Below, in pieces: positions 33,532 to 42,426 of a stretch of DNA of 64,000 bases (position 1 is its first letter; each line of letters begins with the position of its first letter). The notes beneath the pieces are model-generated. The model ran no database searches. It saw only the letters and a list, made by a program, of their open reading frames with translations, and was not told where the DNA came from. The DNA is from Butyrivibrio sp. CB08 (GTDB lineage: Bacteria; Bacillota; Clostridia; Lachnospirales; Lachnospiraceae): assembly GCF_003625485.1 (NCBI RefSeq), contig NZ_RAIR01000001.1, positions 434,001 through 498,000 on the forward strand. Reading direction: 5' to 3'. The position numbers and the translations under genes were made by a program.

Positions 33532-35997
33532 GTGAAGATTTATTTTGACAAGCTTTACAAGGATGACAGGATCAAGGAACTATGCGGAATCTGCGTTCCT
33601 TTTCCAAAGGGAGCTCTTTTTAAGCAGGATATTGATACAGTTACGATACTGGATGTGGACAGGAAGGTCCCAGCGCAGGTGCACTTAACTTCCAGCTGGG
33701 AGGACGGTTCTGTAAGATACATCTACACTCATTTTCTTGCTGACCTTCCAGGAAACGCCAGAAAAGAGATGCTTCTTACCTACAAGGGTGATGATGACTA
33801 TGAACTTGCCAGAAGTGCCGCTGAAGATAAGGCTTTTACTGACAGGATCACTGTCTCCAGAGCCGGGGATGAGATCTCTTTAGATAATGGCAAGCTTAGA
33901 TTCACTGTACGAGACGGGGGAAAAGAGCTTTTTACAACCTTTACTTATAACGGCGTATCCTTTACATCTGACAGGTTCGTTGGCCCATATGTGACTATAG
34001 GCGGCGAGAGATTAGATACTGTCTTTGATGAGTGGAAGACTGTTAAGGAGGGAGATATCTTTACAGTTCTCCAGGGAAGCGGAAGATGTATTCCCAAATC
34101 CCTTAAACTTACAGGAGATGGAATTAAGTTTGAGATGCGGATCTCTGTAACAGCGGGTAAACCCTGGATGGATATGGGATTTCGCTTCATAAATGCCACA
34201 GACGGCGATATAAAACCAGATGATATTGTATTTGCCCTGAAGGCTTCTGATGATGCGGATATGTCCTTTGAAAGTCCTAAGGTTATTAGTGAAGAAGTTG
34301 ATTCCACAGGCTGCGGTGATACCAAAAAGACTGTGGAGTCTGGCGATATTGTCAGGACAACTGGCACTAAGGACCTTCCAAAATATGAATTTGAAGCAGG
34401 TAGTGACCAGGCTGGCTTCAGGACCATGGTTGGCAGCTCCAATTACAGGACTGATTTTGCCATCAGCATGAGCGGAAGCAGGCTTGAAAATACAATAACT
34501 GCGGAGACGCTCAAGAAGCAGGCCAATGAGCATTTTGCAGAGGTTTTCTATGGAACATTCTTTGCAGACTACACTGACTCTTCTGAGAATATAGGTGTTT
34601 GTGCCACTGTTTTTCAGGCTTTCCAGAACTACCCAAAGGCGGTAAGGAGCGATAGATCAGGCCTTTTGGTATTTCTTTTACCTGACCAGAACATAAACGC
34701 TGATAAGACAGCGGCTTCGCCAGTGGTATTCACATCAGGAATGGCGAGAGAGCAGAGATTCATGCTGCACTTCCACAGCGCAGATGAGCCTATATATGAG
34801 CTTGATAACAGGAGCATCATCTATCAGATGCCTGATGAGCCATGCCTTGACCCTATGGTATTTGAGAAGGCCGGGGTTATGCCAGAGGTTTTCCTACCTC
34901 TTGATGAGCAGGATGATTTTGTTGAGATGTCACTTATCGAGAAGGCTGATGGCCACGCAAGATGCTATGGAATGCTGAATTTTGGCGACGCTCCGGATCC
35001 TGGCTACACAGAGCAGGGAAGGGGAGCAGGTAATCTTGTCTGGACCAACAACGAATATGATTTTCCTCACGCCATGTACATGATGTATGCAAGGACCGGT
35101 ATCAGAAGGTTTTTAGACTACGCCAATGTTGCTGCATGGCACTGGATGGATGTGGATGTTTGCCACTATTCAAGCGACCCATTAAGGATGGGCGGACAGT
35201 GGGAGCACACAAGGCGCCACACTGGAGGCTCAGAAGAAGGAAATGGCTGCAAGGGCGAGATGGTATGCAGCCACGAGTGGGTAGAGGGACTTCTTGATCT
35301 GTACCACTTTACCGGTGATGAGAGAGCTCTTTCTACAGCTATAGGAATTGGTGAAAATGTCCTCCGCCTTCTGGAAACACCAATGTACCAGGTGGCGGGA
35401 GAGAGCAGTGCCAGGGAGACTGGATGGGCATTAAGGACGCTGACAGCTCTTTTCCTGGAGACCCATGATGAGAAGTGGACAGCCAAGTGCCAGTGGATCG
35501 TGTCGCAGTTTAAGGCCTGGAATGGGAGATATGACAACTGGCTTGCACCATATACAGACAACACCACCATAAGAGTCGGCTTTATGATCTCTGTGGCAGT
35601 CGGTTCACTTATGCGCTATTACAGGGCCTTTCCGTCAGATGAGTTAAAAGAGATGATGCTAAGGGCAATAGATGACCTGACGGAGAATTTCATGACTCCC
35701 CAGGGAATATTCGTATATAAGGAGCTTCCAAGCCTAAGTAGGAATGGTACCAATACGCTTTTGCTTGAGGCAATGGCCATTGGCTACGAGCTTACAGGAG
35801 ATAACAAGTACCTTGAGTTTGGCAAAAAGACCTTTAGAAGATCTTACGGCGAATCCCATTCTCTTTCAGGAAACAAGCGGATTGTGGAGGACGCGGTTAT
35901 CGTAGGACAAGGCGCTACCAAGAGTTTCGCCCAGAGCTTCCTTCCAATTACCTATTTTTACGTTAAGCTTGCGAAGGCAAATATGTTGTTGTCATAG
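33532..35997 (+). CDS. YetA / exo-rhamnogalacturonan-lyase-like protein (PL26-like)
   Basis: An 821-residue protein without a signal peptide. The layout matches the PcRGLX/YetA family: an N-terminal beta (RIFT barrel) region (1-190), a large middle beta domain, and a C-terminal alpha/alpha barrel from about 470. That barrel has GMLNFGDAPDPGYTEQGRG, YDFPHAMYMMYARTG and HYSSDP. Characterised members release unsaturated galacturonyl-rhamnose from pectin backbones; YetA itself has no proven reaction. Being cytoplasmic, it would act on imported oligosaccharides. The start is GTG with a perfect GGAGG site five bases upstream. Confidence 0.68.
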   Translation: MKIYFDKLYKDDRIKELCGICVPFPKGALFKQDIDTVTILDVDRKVPAQVHLTSSWEDGSVRYIYTHFLADLPGNARKEMLLTYKGDDDYELARSAAEDKAFTDRITVSRAGDEISLDNGKLRFTVRDGGKELFTTFTYNGVSFTSDRFVGPYVTIGGERLDTVFDEWKTVKEGDIFTVLQGSGRCIPKSLKLTGDGIKFEMRISVTAGKPWMDMGFRFINATDGDIKPDDIVFALKASDDADMSFESPKVISEEVDSTGCGDTKKTVESGDIVRTTGTKDLPKYEFEAGSDQAGFRTMVGSSNYRTDFAISMSGSRLENTITAETLKKQANEHFAEVFYGTFFADYTDSSENIGVCATVFQAFQNYPKAVRSDRSGLLVFLLPDQNINADKTAASPVVFTSGMAREQRFMLHFHSADEPIYELDNRSIIYQMPDEPCLDPMVFEKAGVMPEVFLPLDEQDDFVEMSLIEKADGHARCYGMLNFGDAPDPGYTEQGRGAGNLVWTNNEYDFPHAMYMMYARTGIRRFLDYANVAAWHWMDVDVCHYSSDPLRMGGQWEHTRRHTGGSEEGNGCKGEMVCSHEWVEGLLDLYHFTGDERALSTAIGIGENVLRLLETPMYQVAGESSARETGWALRTLTALFLETHDEKWTAKCQWIVSQFKAWNGRYDNWLAPYTDNTTIRVGFMISVAVGSLMRYYRAFPSDELKEMMLRAIDDLTENFMTPQGIFVYKELPSLSRNGTNTLLLEAMAIGYELTGDNKYLEFGKKTFRRSYGESHSLSGNKRIVEDAVIVGQGATKSFAQSFLPITYFYVKLAKANMLLS

Positions 35998-36014
35998 GGA
36001 AAATGTATTATAAT
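35986..36014 (+). promoter_or_regulatory. Promoter overlapping the 5' end of the EAL gene
   Basis: TTGTTG-17-TATAAT. Its -10 box lies inside the longest reading frame, six bases before a second ATG at 36021, so transcripts from it would start at or near that ATG. Confidence 0.55.
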
Positions 36015-37922
36015 CGGTGTATGGAAATCCGTACACCGATTATTGCAATATCAGTCTTAATAATTCTTATGGTTATGTATCTGAGGAAGAATATGCCGCA
36101 GGTTTTTTCGACGCGGATATTCTTCTGTTTTCTTGTTTCGGCAGCTGTATGCATGGTGGCGGAGATCGTCGAGTGTGCGGTATTTACCAAGCTTGATGCT
36201 TCTTTCAGGGTTCTTAGGCGAACTACCCAGGGACTCTATGTTGGAACTCTCATTTTCTGCGTATTCATGATAGTCATCTATGTATACGCCAAGCTTATGA
36301 CTGGAAGAGTCGTGTCGAAGTCAATAATAGCTTTTTTAACTATTCCAGCTATCATCTCATTTTTTACCATTATCTTTGGAAAGATATATTATACAAGAAA
36401 TGCTTCAGGTGAGTACTACAGCTATGGTGTGGCAGTGCTCATATGCTATCTTGTTGGTTTCTTTTATATTGCGTTTTCTCTTGTGCTGACCTTCATCCAC
36501 AGACACAGGCTTAGAAGAGAAGAATTCAAGGCTATAGTTCTTGGACTTATTCTGTGGGTAGTATTTTCATTCTTCCAGTTCTTTTTCCATGGATATCAGG
36601 TATCTTCAGTTGCAGTCATGTTGATGGCGCTGGTTCTTTTCCTGTATCTGGAGAACCCCAATGAATATTATGAAAAGGCACTTCCAAATGTCAGAAACGA
36701 TGAGGCCTTTAAGGTAACCCTCATCGATATGTTCGGATATAAAAAACATTTCTTTATTGCTTCAGTTATCTTTACAGGAAGGACATCGGTTCTTTCAGGA
36801 GAGGACAGACAGCACCTTATTTCTCTTCAGGCCGATATCTCAAATATGATCTCTCAGGATGTTGGAATAGATGCCTATCTTTCAGCCTGGAACACTCTGT
36901 CCTTTGTAGTAGTTGATCCCGAGAAGGTTGAGGCTCTCATGTCCATAGTAGCCAACTACAAGGATGACAGCAGTAACTACAAGCTCACCTATGCAGTCCT
37001 TGAGATTCCAAAATGTACACAGAATGTTGATGAGGCGCTTCAGATCTTAAGCTACGTATCCGGAGAATATGTATACACCCAGGCTGCACCTTATCTTGTT
37101 ATCAATAAGACCATCGTTGATAAGATGGTATATAGAAACAGCGTAGAAGACGTGGTTAGACAGGCCGTTATCGACAAGGCCTTTGACGTATACTACCAGC
37201 CAATCCTTAGTGTCACAGAGGGCAGATTTACATCAACAGAGGCTCTTGTTCGACTTAGAAGGCCCCAGACAGAGAACTATATTTCCCCTGAGGACTTTAT
37301 TCCTATTGCTGAGAAGTGCGGACTTATCAAGGATATCGATGATCTGGTGTTTGAAAAGGTATGTTCCTTCATTGCAAAAGAAAATCTCTCAAGCTACGGA
37401 GTAAAGACTGTAGAAGTTAACCTCTCAGGACACGAAGTAGTAGACAAACAGACCTATGCAAGACTTATGAACAAGATGGAGAAATATCATATTCCTCCTA
37501 AGTTCATCAACTTCGAGATCACAGAGACGGCCTATATCAACAACGACGATGCATTTAAAGAAAATGTTCAAAGGCTCAAAGAGATGGGAAGTACTTTCTC
37601 CATGGACGACTTTGGATCAGGATATTCAAATCTCTTAGAGCTTCTTAAGATGGATTATAAGCTTGTTAAGATGGACAAGGAATTCGTATGGAACTGTCTT
37701 GATAAGTCAAAACCTGAGAATATGAGAATGCTTGAGTATTCCATCAGTTTCCTTAAGGACTATGGACTCCATATCCTGGCAGAAGGTGTAGAAACTGTAG
37801 AACAGGCTGAAATTCTTGTTGAAAAAGGTGTAGAATATTTACAGGGATTCTATTATTCAAGACCGATCCCTGAAGATGAATATATTGAGTTTCTTAAGGC
37901 ACAGAAAGGAGATAGGCAATGA
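36003..37922 (+). CDS. Membrane EAL-domain cyclic di-GMP phosphodiesterase
   Basis: Up to 639 residues (633 if ATG 36021 is used). About six helices fill residues 10-220, a degenerate GGDEF-like region spans about 230-385, and an EAL domain fills 395-635. Catalytic elements are intact: EALVRL (E413), NFEITETAY, DDFGSGYSN, the following KMDK lysine and AEGVET. It should hydrolyse cyclic di-GMP, opposing the cyclase at 24961. The start is uncertain: ATG 36003 has only AGGG three bases upstream, whereas ATG 36021 lies where the TATAAT promoter would begin a leaderless mRNA. A 145-residue gene overlaps its end by four bases. Confidence 0.88.
   Translation: MYYNRCMEIRTPIIAISVLIILMVMYLRKNMPQVFSTRIFFCFLVSAAVCMVAEIVECAVFTKLDASFRVLRRTTQGLYVGTLIFCVFMIVIYVYAKLMTGRVVSKSIIAFLTIPAIISFFTIIFGKIYYTRNASGEYYSYGVAVLICYLVGFFYIAFSLVLTFIHRHRLRREEFKAIVLGLILWVVFSFFQFFFHGYQVSSVAVMLMALVLFLYLENPNEYYEKALPNVRNDEAFKVTLIDMFGYKKHFFIASVIFTGRTSVLSGEDRQHLISLQADISNMISQDVGIDAYLSAWNTLSFVVVDPEKVEALMSIVANYKDDSSNYKLTYAVLEIPKCTQNVDEALQILSYVSGEYVYTQAAPYLVINKTIVDKMVYRNSVEDVVRQAVIDKAFDVYYQPILSVTEGRFTSTEALVRLRRPQTENYISPEDFIPIAEKCGLIKDIDDLVFEKVCSFIAKENLSSYGVKTVEVNLSGHEVVDKQTYARLMNKMEKYHIPPKFINFEITETAYINNDDAFKENVQRLKEMGSTFSMDDFGSGYSNLLELLKMDYKLVKMDKEFVWNCLDKSKPENMRMLEYSISFLKDYGLHILAEGVETVEQAEILVEKGVEYLQGFYYSRPIPEDEYIEFLKAQKGDRQ
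36011..36042. repeat. Perfect 11-base inverted repeat at the EAL start
   Basis: TAATCGGTGTA (36011-36021) and TACACCGATTA (36032-36042) around ten bases. It overlaps the -10 box and a start codon, so it could be an operator or an mRNA hairpin hiding the start. Confidence 0.6.
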
Positions 37923-38356
37923 ACGAGGCTCTATATGATGCAGTATTTTCTTATGGTGAAGGTAAGGTTGATCCCTTTGCTCTATGTTACGTGGATTTTG
38001 ACAGGATCATCTCAGATATGAGACTGGTAGGATATGAGATCAATTCTTTTAATATAGTTCAGCAGATCATGCTGGAACAGCTTGACACGCTCCTTAAGTT
38101 CAAAGGCCAGATCATCGAAGTGGCTATGGACCTTGATAACCGTGACCAGTTCTGCAGAGAAAAATATGGAGTTTCCTTTAAGGATATCGATGCCCTTGAT
38201 CCAACTCACGACATCGAGTGGGATATTAAGAGCGGCCAGGTTATCTTTTACCTGACCCATGAGGCAAAACATAAAGAGGAAGCCTACATCACTCTGTTTA
38301 AGAAATCAATGGATCAGTTCACAGCTAGGACTGGATTTAACTACATTACCCTGTAA
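37919..38356 (+). CDS. Unknown protein coupled to the EAL phosphodiesterase
   Basis: A 145-residue soluble protein that starts inside the EAL gene stop (ATGA). It is acidic, with predicted mixed alpha/beta character (ALCYVDFDRIISDMRLVGYE, IEVAMDLDNRDQF, GQVIFYLTHEAKHKEEAYI). No cofactor or DNA-binding motif is visible and I do not recognise the family. Strict coupling suggests a partner or regulator of the phosphodiesterase. Confidence 0.65.
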   Translation: MNEALYDAVFSYGEGKVDPFALCYVDFDRIISDMRLVGYEINSFNIVQQIMLEQLDTLLKFKGQIIEVAMDLDNRDQFCREKYGVSFKDIDALDPTHDIEWDIKSGQVIFYLTHEAKHKEEAYITLFKKSMDQFTARTGFNYITL

Positions 38357-38369
38357 TTCTGGTGAGAAG

Positions 38370-38921
38370 ATGATCTTAGAGACAAGACGACTAATATTAA
38401 GAGGCTGGAGAGATGAAGATGCTTCCAGCCTCTTTAAATATGCTTCTGACAAAAGAGTGGGTCCCGCCGCAGGCTGGCTTCCTCACAAGGACGAGAACTA
38501 CTCAAGGGCAGTGATAAGGACTATCTTTGCAGGACCTGAGATCTATGCCATCTGCTATAAGGGAAAAGAGGATGAGCCCATTGGCAGTATCGGCCTTACC
38601 CTTGAGGGAAGCCCTGAAAGACCTCTTGAAGAGGGGGCTGCAGAGCTTGGCTATTGGGTAGGAGTTCCGTTTTGGGGACAGGGTATAGCCACAGAGGCGT
38701 CAAAAGAGATGATCCGACACGGCTTTGAGGACCTGTCCATGCAGAAGATTTACTGCGCCTATTTTGATGGCAATGAAAGATCAAAAAAGGTGCAGCAAAA
38801 ATGTGGCTTTACCTACCACCATACCAATCCTGAGTGCAAGGTTATAATGCTTGGTGAGACCAGGATTGAACATGTTAATTTAATGACATTTTTGGAGTGG
38901 GAGAACACAAAAAAGACATAA
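38370..38921 (+). CDS. GNAT acetyltransferase, RimJ/RimL-like
   Basis: A 183-residue GNAT. The opening LETRRLILRGWRDEDA and the acetyl-CoA loop WGQGIATEASKEMI are typical of the RimJ/RimL/YdaF branch, which acetylates protein N-termini or small amines. Start ATG 38370 has GGTGAG upstream and lies 13 bases after the previous gene. The substrate is unknown. Confidence 0.85.
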   Translation: MILETRRLILRGWRDEDASSLFKYASDKRVGPAAGWLPHKDENYSRAVIRTIFAGPEIYAICYKGKEDEPIGSIGLTLEGSPERPLEEGAAELGYWVGVPFWGQGIATEASKEMIRHGFEDLSMQKIYCAYFDGNERSKKVQQKCGFTYHHTNPECKVIMLGETRIEHVNLMTFLEWENTKKT

Positions 38922-38939
38922 AAAATTCACGATAAAATA

Positions 38940-38968
38940 TTACAAAAAAAGTAATATTGTGTTATAAT
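38940..38968 (+). promoter_or_regulatory. Promoter of the CarD-like gene
   Basis: TTACAA-17-TATAAT, giving a leader of about 58 bases with AAGGAGG. Confidence 0.6.
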
Positions 38969-39033
38969 CGATATGCTGAAAGCGCTTCCAAACAGGTAGT
39001 TTTTTGTTGTTTAAATAATATAAGGAGGAACAT

Positions 39034-39552
39034 ATGTTAAAAATTGGAGAATGCGTAATTTACGGCAGTCACGGTCTGTGTAGTGTAAGTGATATACTGG
39101 TTCCGTCTTTCCTTGAGAGGGGAAAAGAAAAACAGTATTATCAGATGGTTTCTGCAGTGGATGCAGGAAGTGTTCTCTATGTTCCCGTTGAAGGCGCTGA
39201 GTCCAAGATCCGCAAGGCTGTAAGTGCAAGGAAGGCACAGGGACTCATTGACGATATAGAAGATATGATGGAGCTTGAGCTTCCAGAGGGCAAGAAGGCT
39301 GAGCCTGCCATCATGGAAGTGATCAAGAGAAATGTAGCAGAAGAGATGATGAGTCTTGTTAAATCCCTTCGCAGGATCAAGGCTATGAGAGAGGCAGAGG
39401 GCAAGAAGTTTGCATCCCTCAATGAGAAGCATCTCCTTATGGCAGAGAAGCTCCTTTATACTGAGCTTGCATTTGCTCTTAAAACTGAAAAGGAAGATAT
39501 AAGGAACAGAGTATTATCTGAACTTTCCGAGATACCATTAGAGACTGCATAA
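39034..39552 (+). CDS. CarD family transcription regulator
   Basis: A 172-residue CarD/CdnL-type protein. The N-terminal Tudor-like RNA polymerase-binding domain is seen (IGECVIYGSHGLCSVSDIL, YYQMVSAVDAGSVLYVPVE), followed by a helical DNA-contact domain (KRNVAEEMMSLVKSLRRIK, LLMAEKLLYTELAFAL). It binds the polymerase beta subunit and stabilises open promoter complexes, notably at rRNA promoters. A single gene with its own promoter; the terminator stem overlaps the stop codon. Confidence 0.88.
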   Translation: MLKIGECVIYGSHGLCSVSDILVPSFLERGKEKQYYQMVSAVDAGSVLYVPVEGAESKIRKAVSARKAQGLIDDIEDMMELELPEGKKAEPAIMEVIKRNVAEEMMSLVKSLRRIKAMREAEGKKFASLNEKHLLMAEKLLYTELAFALKTEKEDIRNRVLSELSEIPLETA

Positions 39553-39568
39553 TGCAGTCTCTTTTTTT
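39541..39568 (+). terminator. Terminator overlapping the CarD stop codon
   Basis: GAGACTGCA-taa-TGCAGTCTC then seven T. The stop codon TAA forms the loop. Confidence 0.9.
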
Positions 39569-39569
39569 A

Positions 39570-39598
39570 TTGCAAGAAAGGTGCGAGTTTTGTAAAAT
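39570..39598 (+). promoter_or_regulatory. Promoter of the AlaX gene, apparently leaderless
   Basis: TTGCAA-17-TAAAAT; only seven bases separate the -10 box from the ATG, and no ribosome site lies between. Confidence 0.6.
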
Positions 39599-39605
39599 GT
39601 AATCT

Positions 39606-40799
39606 ATGGCGGATACTTTAGAACTTTACTATGAAGATGCATATCTTAAGGAATTTGAAGCTACTGTCACATCCTGTAAAGATGGCGGCGATGGCTCTTT
39701 TTTTGTGTGCCTTGACAGGACAGCTTTTTTCCCTGAGCAGGGAGGACAGAGCTGCGATCAGGGCAAACTCATAGATGACAGTGGCAAGGAACACACTGTT
39801 AAGTACGTATCCATCAGTGATGGAATAATAACCCATGTTATCGATGGGGCTATTTCAGAAGGCTCCAAGGTTCATGGAGTGATAGACTTTGACCACAGAT
39901 TCAGCAATATGCAGCAGCACACAGGAGAGCATATCTTTTCCGGAATTGTTCACAGCAGGTTTGGATATGACAATGTGGGCTTTCATTTATCAGACAGCGA
40001 AGTGACCATGGATTACAACGGCCCTTTGACTGATGAGGATATTGCCAGAATAGAGCTTTCAGTAAATGAAGCTATCTGGGCTAACTTAGAGGTTAAGTGT
40101 GAGTTCCCTTCAGATACGGAACTTGAAACAATAGATTATAGAAGTAAAAAGGAGCTTACAGGAGCTATCAGGATAGTGACAATACCAGGCGTTGATGTAT
40201 GTGCCTGCTGCGCTCCCCACGTGTTAAGAACTGGAGAGATAGGCCTACTTAAGGTTGTTAAGACCCAGAACTACAAGGGAGGCATAAGAGTCAGCATCCT
40301 GTGCGGCAAGAGAGCTCTTGAGTACATAAATGGAGAGCATGGTATAGTTGAGGACCTGGTTGGTATCTTTACCACCAGTCAGGACAAGATCGTAGAATCT
40401 GTAGGAAGACTTCAGAGCGACCTTGGTTTATTTAAGAGTCAGGTTGCCGAGCTTCAGGGAAGACTCCTTGACTATGAACTTCAGGAAATAGATAAGAGTT
40501 TGTCTTCAGTCTTTTTGGTAAAAGAGTCGTCCTTTGATCAGAACCAGATGCGCAAGACTGTTAATATGCTTGCAGCTGAGCATCCTGGCTTTTGCGGAGT
40601 TTTCGCAGGAGATTCTGATAAAGGCTATCGCTATATAGTTGCATCGGGAACAGATGGCGCAGAGGCCAGACTGTTACAGGGAATCTTACGTGAGGAGTTT
40701 GGTGCCAAGGGCGGTGGAAACAGCCCTATGATCCAGGGGAGCCTTGTTAGTGATGATATCGAGGCGGTCATTAAGAGGTGCCAGGAGTTTAAGGTATGA
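39606..40799 (+). CDS. Alanyl-tRNA editing protein (AlaX type) with DHHA1 tail
   Basis: A 397-residue free-standing editing protein that hydrolyses Ser (or Gly) wrongly attached to tRNA-Ala. The N-terminal part has FFPEQGGQSCDQG, zinc motif HTGEHIFSG (HxxxH) and CACCAPHV (CxxxH). The C-terminal part, after a coiled segment (about 255-300), ends in the DHHA1-type GAKGGGNSPMIQGS. The length is that of long AlaX forms related to AlaRS domains. No Shine-Dalgarno site precedes the ATG, and the promoter lies so close that the mRNA is probably leaderless. The azlC gene overlaps its stop by four bases. Confidence 0.88.
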   Translation: MADTLELYYEDAYLKEFEATVTSCKDGGDGSFFVCLDRTAFFPEQGGQSCDQGKLIDDSGKEHTVKYVSISDGIITHVIDGAISEGSKVHGVIDFDHRFSNMQQHTGEHIFSGIVHSRFGYDNVGFHLSDSEVTMDYNGPLTDEDIARIELSVNEAIWANLEVKCEFPSDTELETIDYRSKKELTGAIRIVTIPGVDVCACCAPHVLRTGEIGLLKVVKTQNYKGGIRVSILCGKRALEYINGEHGIVEDLVGIFTTSQDKIVESVGRLQSDLGLFKSQVAELQGRLLDYELQEIDKSLSSVFLVKESSFDQNQMRKTVNMLAAEHPGFCGVFAGDSDKGYRYIVASGTDGAEARLLQGILREEFGAKGGGNSPMIQGSLVSDDIEAVIKRCQEFKV

Positions 40800-41524
40800 G
40801 TGGAAGCAGTAAACATGAGTTTTTTGAAGGGTGTCATGATGCGATCCCTATCTGTCTTGGATACATTGCAGTGTCTTTTGCCTTTGGAATTGAGGCTTCC
40901 AAGATAGGAATGACAACATTTCAGGCAGCGATAACCTCGCTCCTTAATGTCACAAGTGCAGGTCAGTTTTCTGCCCTTGATGTGATCGCGAGGAACGGAA
41001 GCTTTATAGAGCTTGCAATCCTTCAGTTTATTATCAACTTAAGATACATGCTTATGAGTACAGCTCTTTCCCAGAAGCTCTCTTCATCAGTGGGGACCAT
41101 GAAGAGACTTGCCATAAGCTATGGTGTTACAGATGAGATCTTCGCCCTTAGCGTTTTGAGAAAGGGAGAGCTTAAGCCTCCTTACTCCTATGGCCTTATC
41201 GTGACATCAGTTTTTGGATGGGTATTTGGAACTGTTCTTGGAGCTTTTTCCGGACAGATCATGCCTCAGAGACTGATAAGCTGCCTTGGACTTGCCATTT
41301 ATGGAATGTTCATCGCTATTATCATTCCGGACACCAGGACCAGCAAGGCTGTTCTTGGAACAGTAGTTTCTGCGATGGCTCTTAGCAGTATCTTTACCTA
41401 TGTACCAGTTATTGCAGAACACATTTCATCCGGATTCAGGATCATCATTATTACAGTCATAGTTGCTGCGGCAGCTGCATATTTTGCCCCTATTAAAGAG
41501 GATGAAGGGGGAGATGTGGCATGA
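40796..41524 (+). CDS. azlC: AzlC family branched-chain amino acid exporter large subunit
   Basis: A 242-residue membrane protein with about seven helices. The AzlC signature PICLGYIAVSFAFGIEASK and the LLNVTSAGQFSALD segment are clear, then LQFIINLRYMLMS. With AzlD it exports branched-chain amino acids. It overlaps the AlaX gene by four bases upstream and azlD by four bases downstream. Confidence 0.92.
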   Translation: MSGSSKHEFFEGCHDAIPICLGYIAVSFAFGIEASKIGMTTFQAAITSLLNVTSAGQFSALDVIARNGSFIELAILQFIINLRYMLMSTALSQKLSSSVGTMKRLAISYGVTDEIFALSVLRKGELKPPYSYGLIVTSVFGWVFGTVLGAFSGQIMPQRLISCLGLAIYGMFIAIIIPDTRTSKAVLGTVVSAMALSSIFTYVPVIAEHISSGFRIIIITVIVAAAAAYFAPIKEDEGGDVA

Positions 41525-41826
41525 GCAGAGTATATCTTTATATCATCCTTATGGCTGTAGTAACATATATAATAAGAGCACTTCCTCTCACCCTTATCAG
41601 AAGAGAGATCAAGAGCAGGTTTATCAGATCATTTTTGCATTATGTTCCCTATGCGACTCTTGCAGCAATGACATTTCCTGCTATACTTAGTGCCACAGAC
41701 TATCTTATTTCATCAGTGGTGGGATTTGCCATAGCTCTTTTACTGGCCTTTAATAAAAAGAGCCTTCTTACGGTTGCAAGTGTTTCCTGCCTTGCAGCGT
41801 TTATAGTGGAGCTGTTTTTACGCTGA
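41521..41826 (+). CDS. azlD: AzlD family small subunit of the branched-chain amino acid exporter
   Basis: A 101-residue protein with three to four helices. VTYIIRALPLTLIRREIKSR and LHYVPYATLAAMTFPAIL are typical AzlD sequence. It pairs with AzlC encoded immediately upstream (ATGA overlap). Confidence 0.9.
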   Translation: MSRVYLYIILMAVVTYIIRALPLTLIRREIKSRFIRSFLHYVPYATLAAMTFPAILSATDYLISSVVGFAIALLLAFNKKSLLTVASVSCLAAFIVELFLR

Positions 41827-41853
41827 TGATGTTATGTAGAAAGGAATATTGAT

Positions 41854-42399
41854 ATGCGTATTGGAATGGGATACGATGTTCATAAGCTGGTAGAGAACAG
41901 AGACCTTATTATCGGCGGTGTTAAGATACCTTACGAGAAGGGACTTCTTGGACACTCTGATGCGGATGTTCTTCTCCATGCCATAATGGATGCGATTTTA
42001 GGAGCTGCGGCTCTTGGCGATATAGGTAAACACTTTCCGGACACGGACCCAAAGTATAAGGGAGCAGACTCTAGCGCGCTTTTAAAGGCGGTTGCGGATA
42101 TGGTAGACAAAGAGCACTATGTTATCGAGAACATTGATGCTACAATAATTGCCCAGGCTCCCAAGATGAGACCTTATATAGATGAGATGAGGATCAATAT
42201 AGCACAGGCCCTTCGTATCTCTTTATCCCAGGTCAATGTTAAGGCTACAACTGAAGAGGGCCTTGGATTTACCGGATCTGGAGAGGGAATCTCATCCCAG
42301 GCGATATGTCTTTTGACAAGCCCTATGGATGCCTTCAGTTCAGTCTACGCAGATGATGCCGAGCGATGTAGCAGGTGTCAGGGTTGCGACAGAGGCTGA
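41854..42399 (+). CDS. ispF: 2-C-methyl-D-erythritol 2,4-cyclodiphosphate synthase, with Cys-rich tail
   Basis: A 181-residue MEP-pathway enzyme that cyclises CDP-methylerythritol 2-phosphate, releasing CMP. The metal ligands D8 and H10 (GYDVH) and the [15 protein letters not shown] segment are intact, as is the C-terminal [17 protein letters not shown]. The usual length is about 157; here 24 extra residues end in CSRCQGC, a possible metal or redox motif. It leads a translation block (cysS, mrnC, rlmB, sigH). Confidence 0.93.
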   Translation: MRIGMGYDVHKLVENRDLIIGGVKIPYEKGLLGHSDADVLLHAIMDAILGAAALGDIGKHFPDTDPKYKGADSSALLKAVADMVDKEHYVIENIDATIIAQAPKMRPYIDEMRINIAQALRISLSQVNVKATTEEGLGFTGSGEGISSQAICLLTSPMDAFSSVYADDAERCSRCQGCDRG

Positions 42400-42426
42400 T
42401 AATATATAGATTGTGAGGAGTTTACA

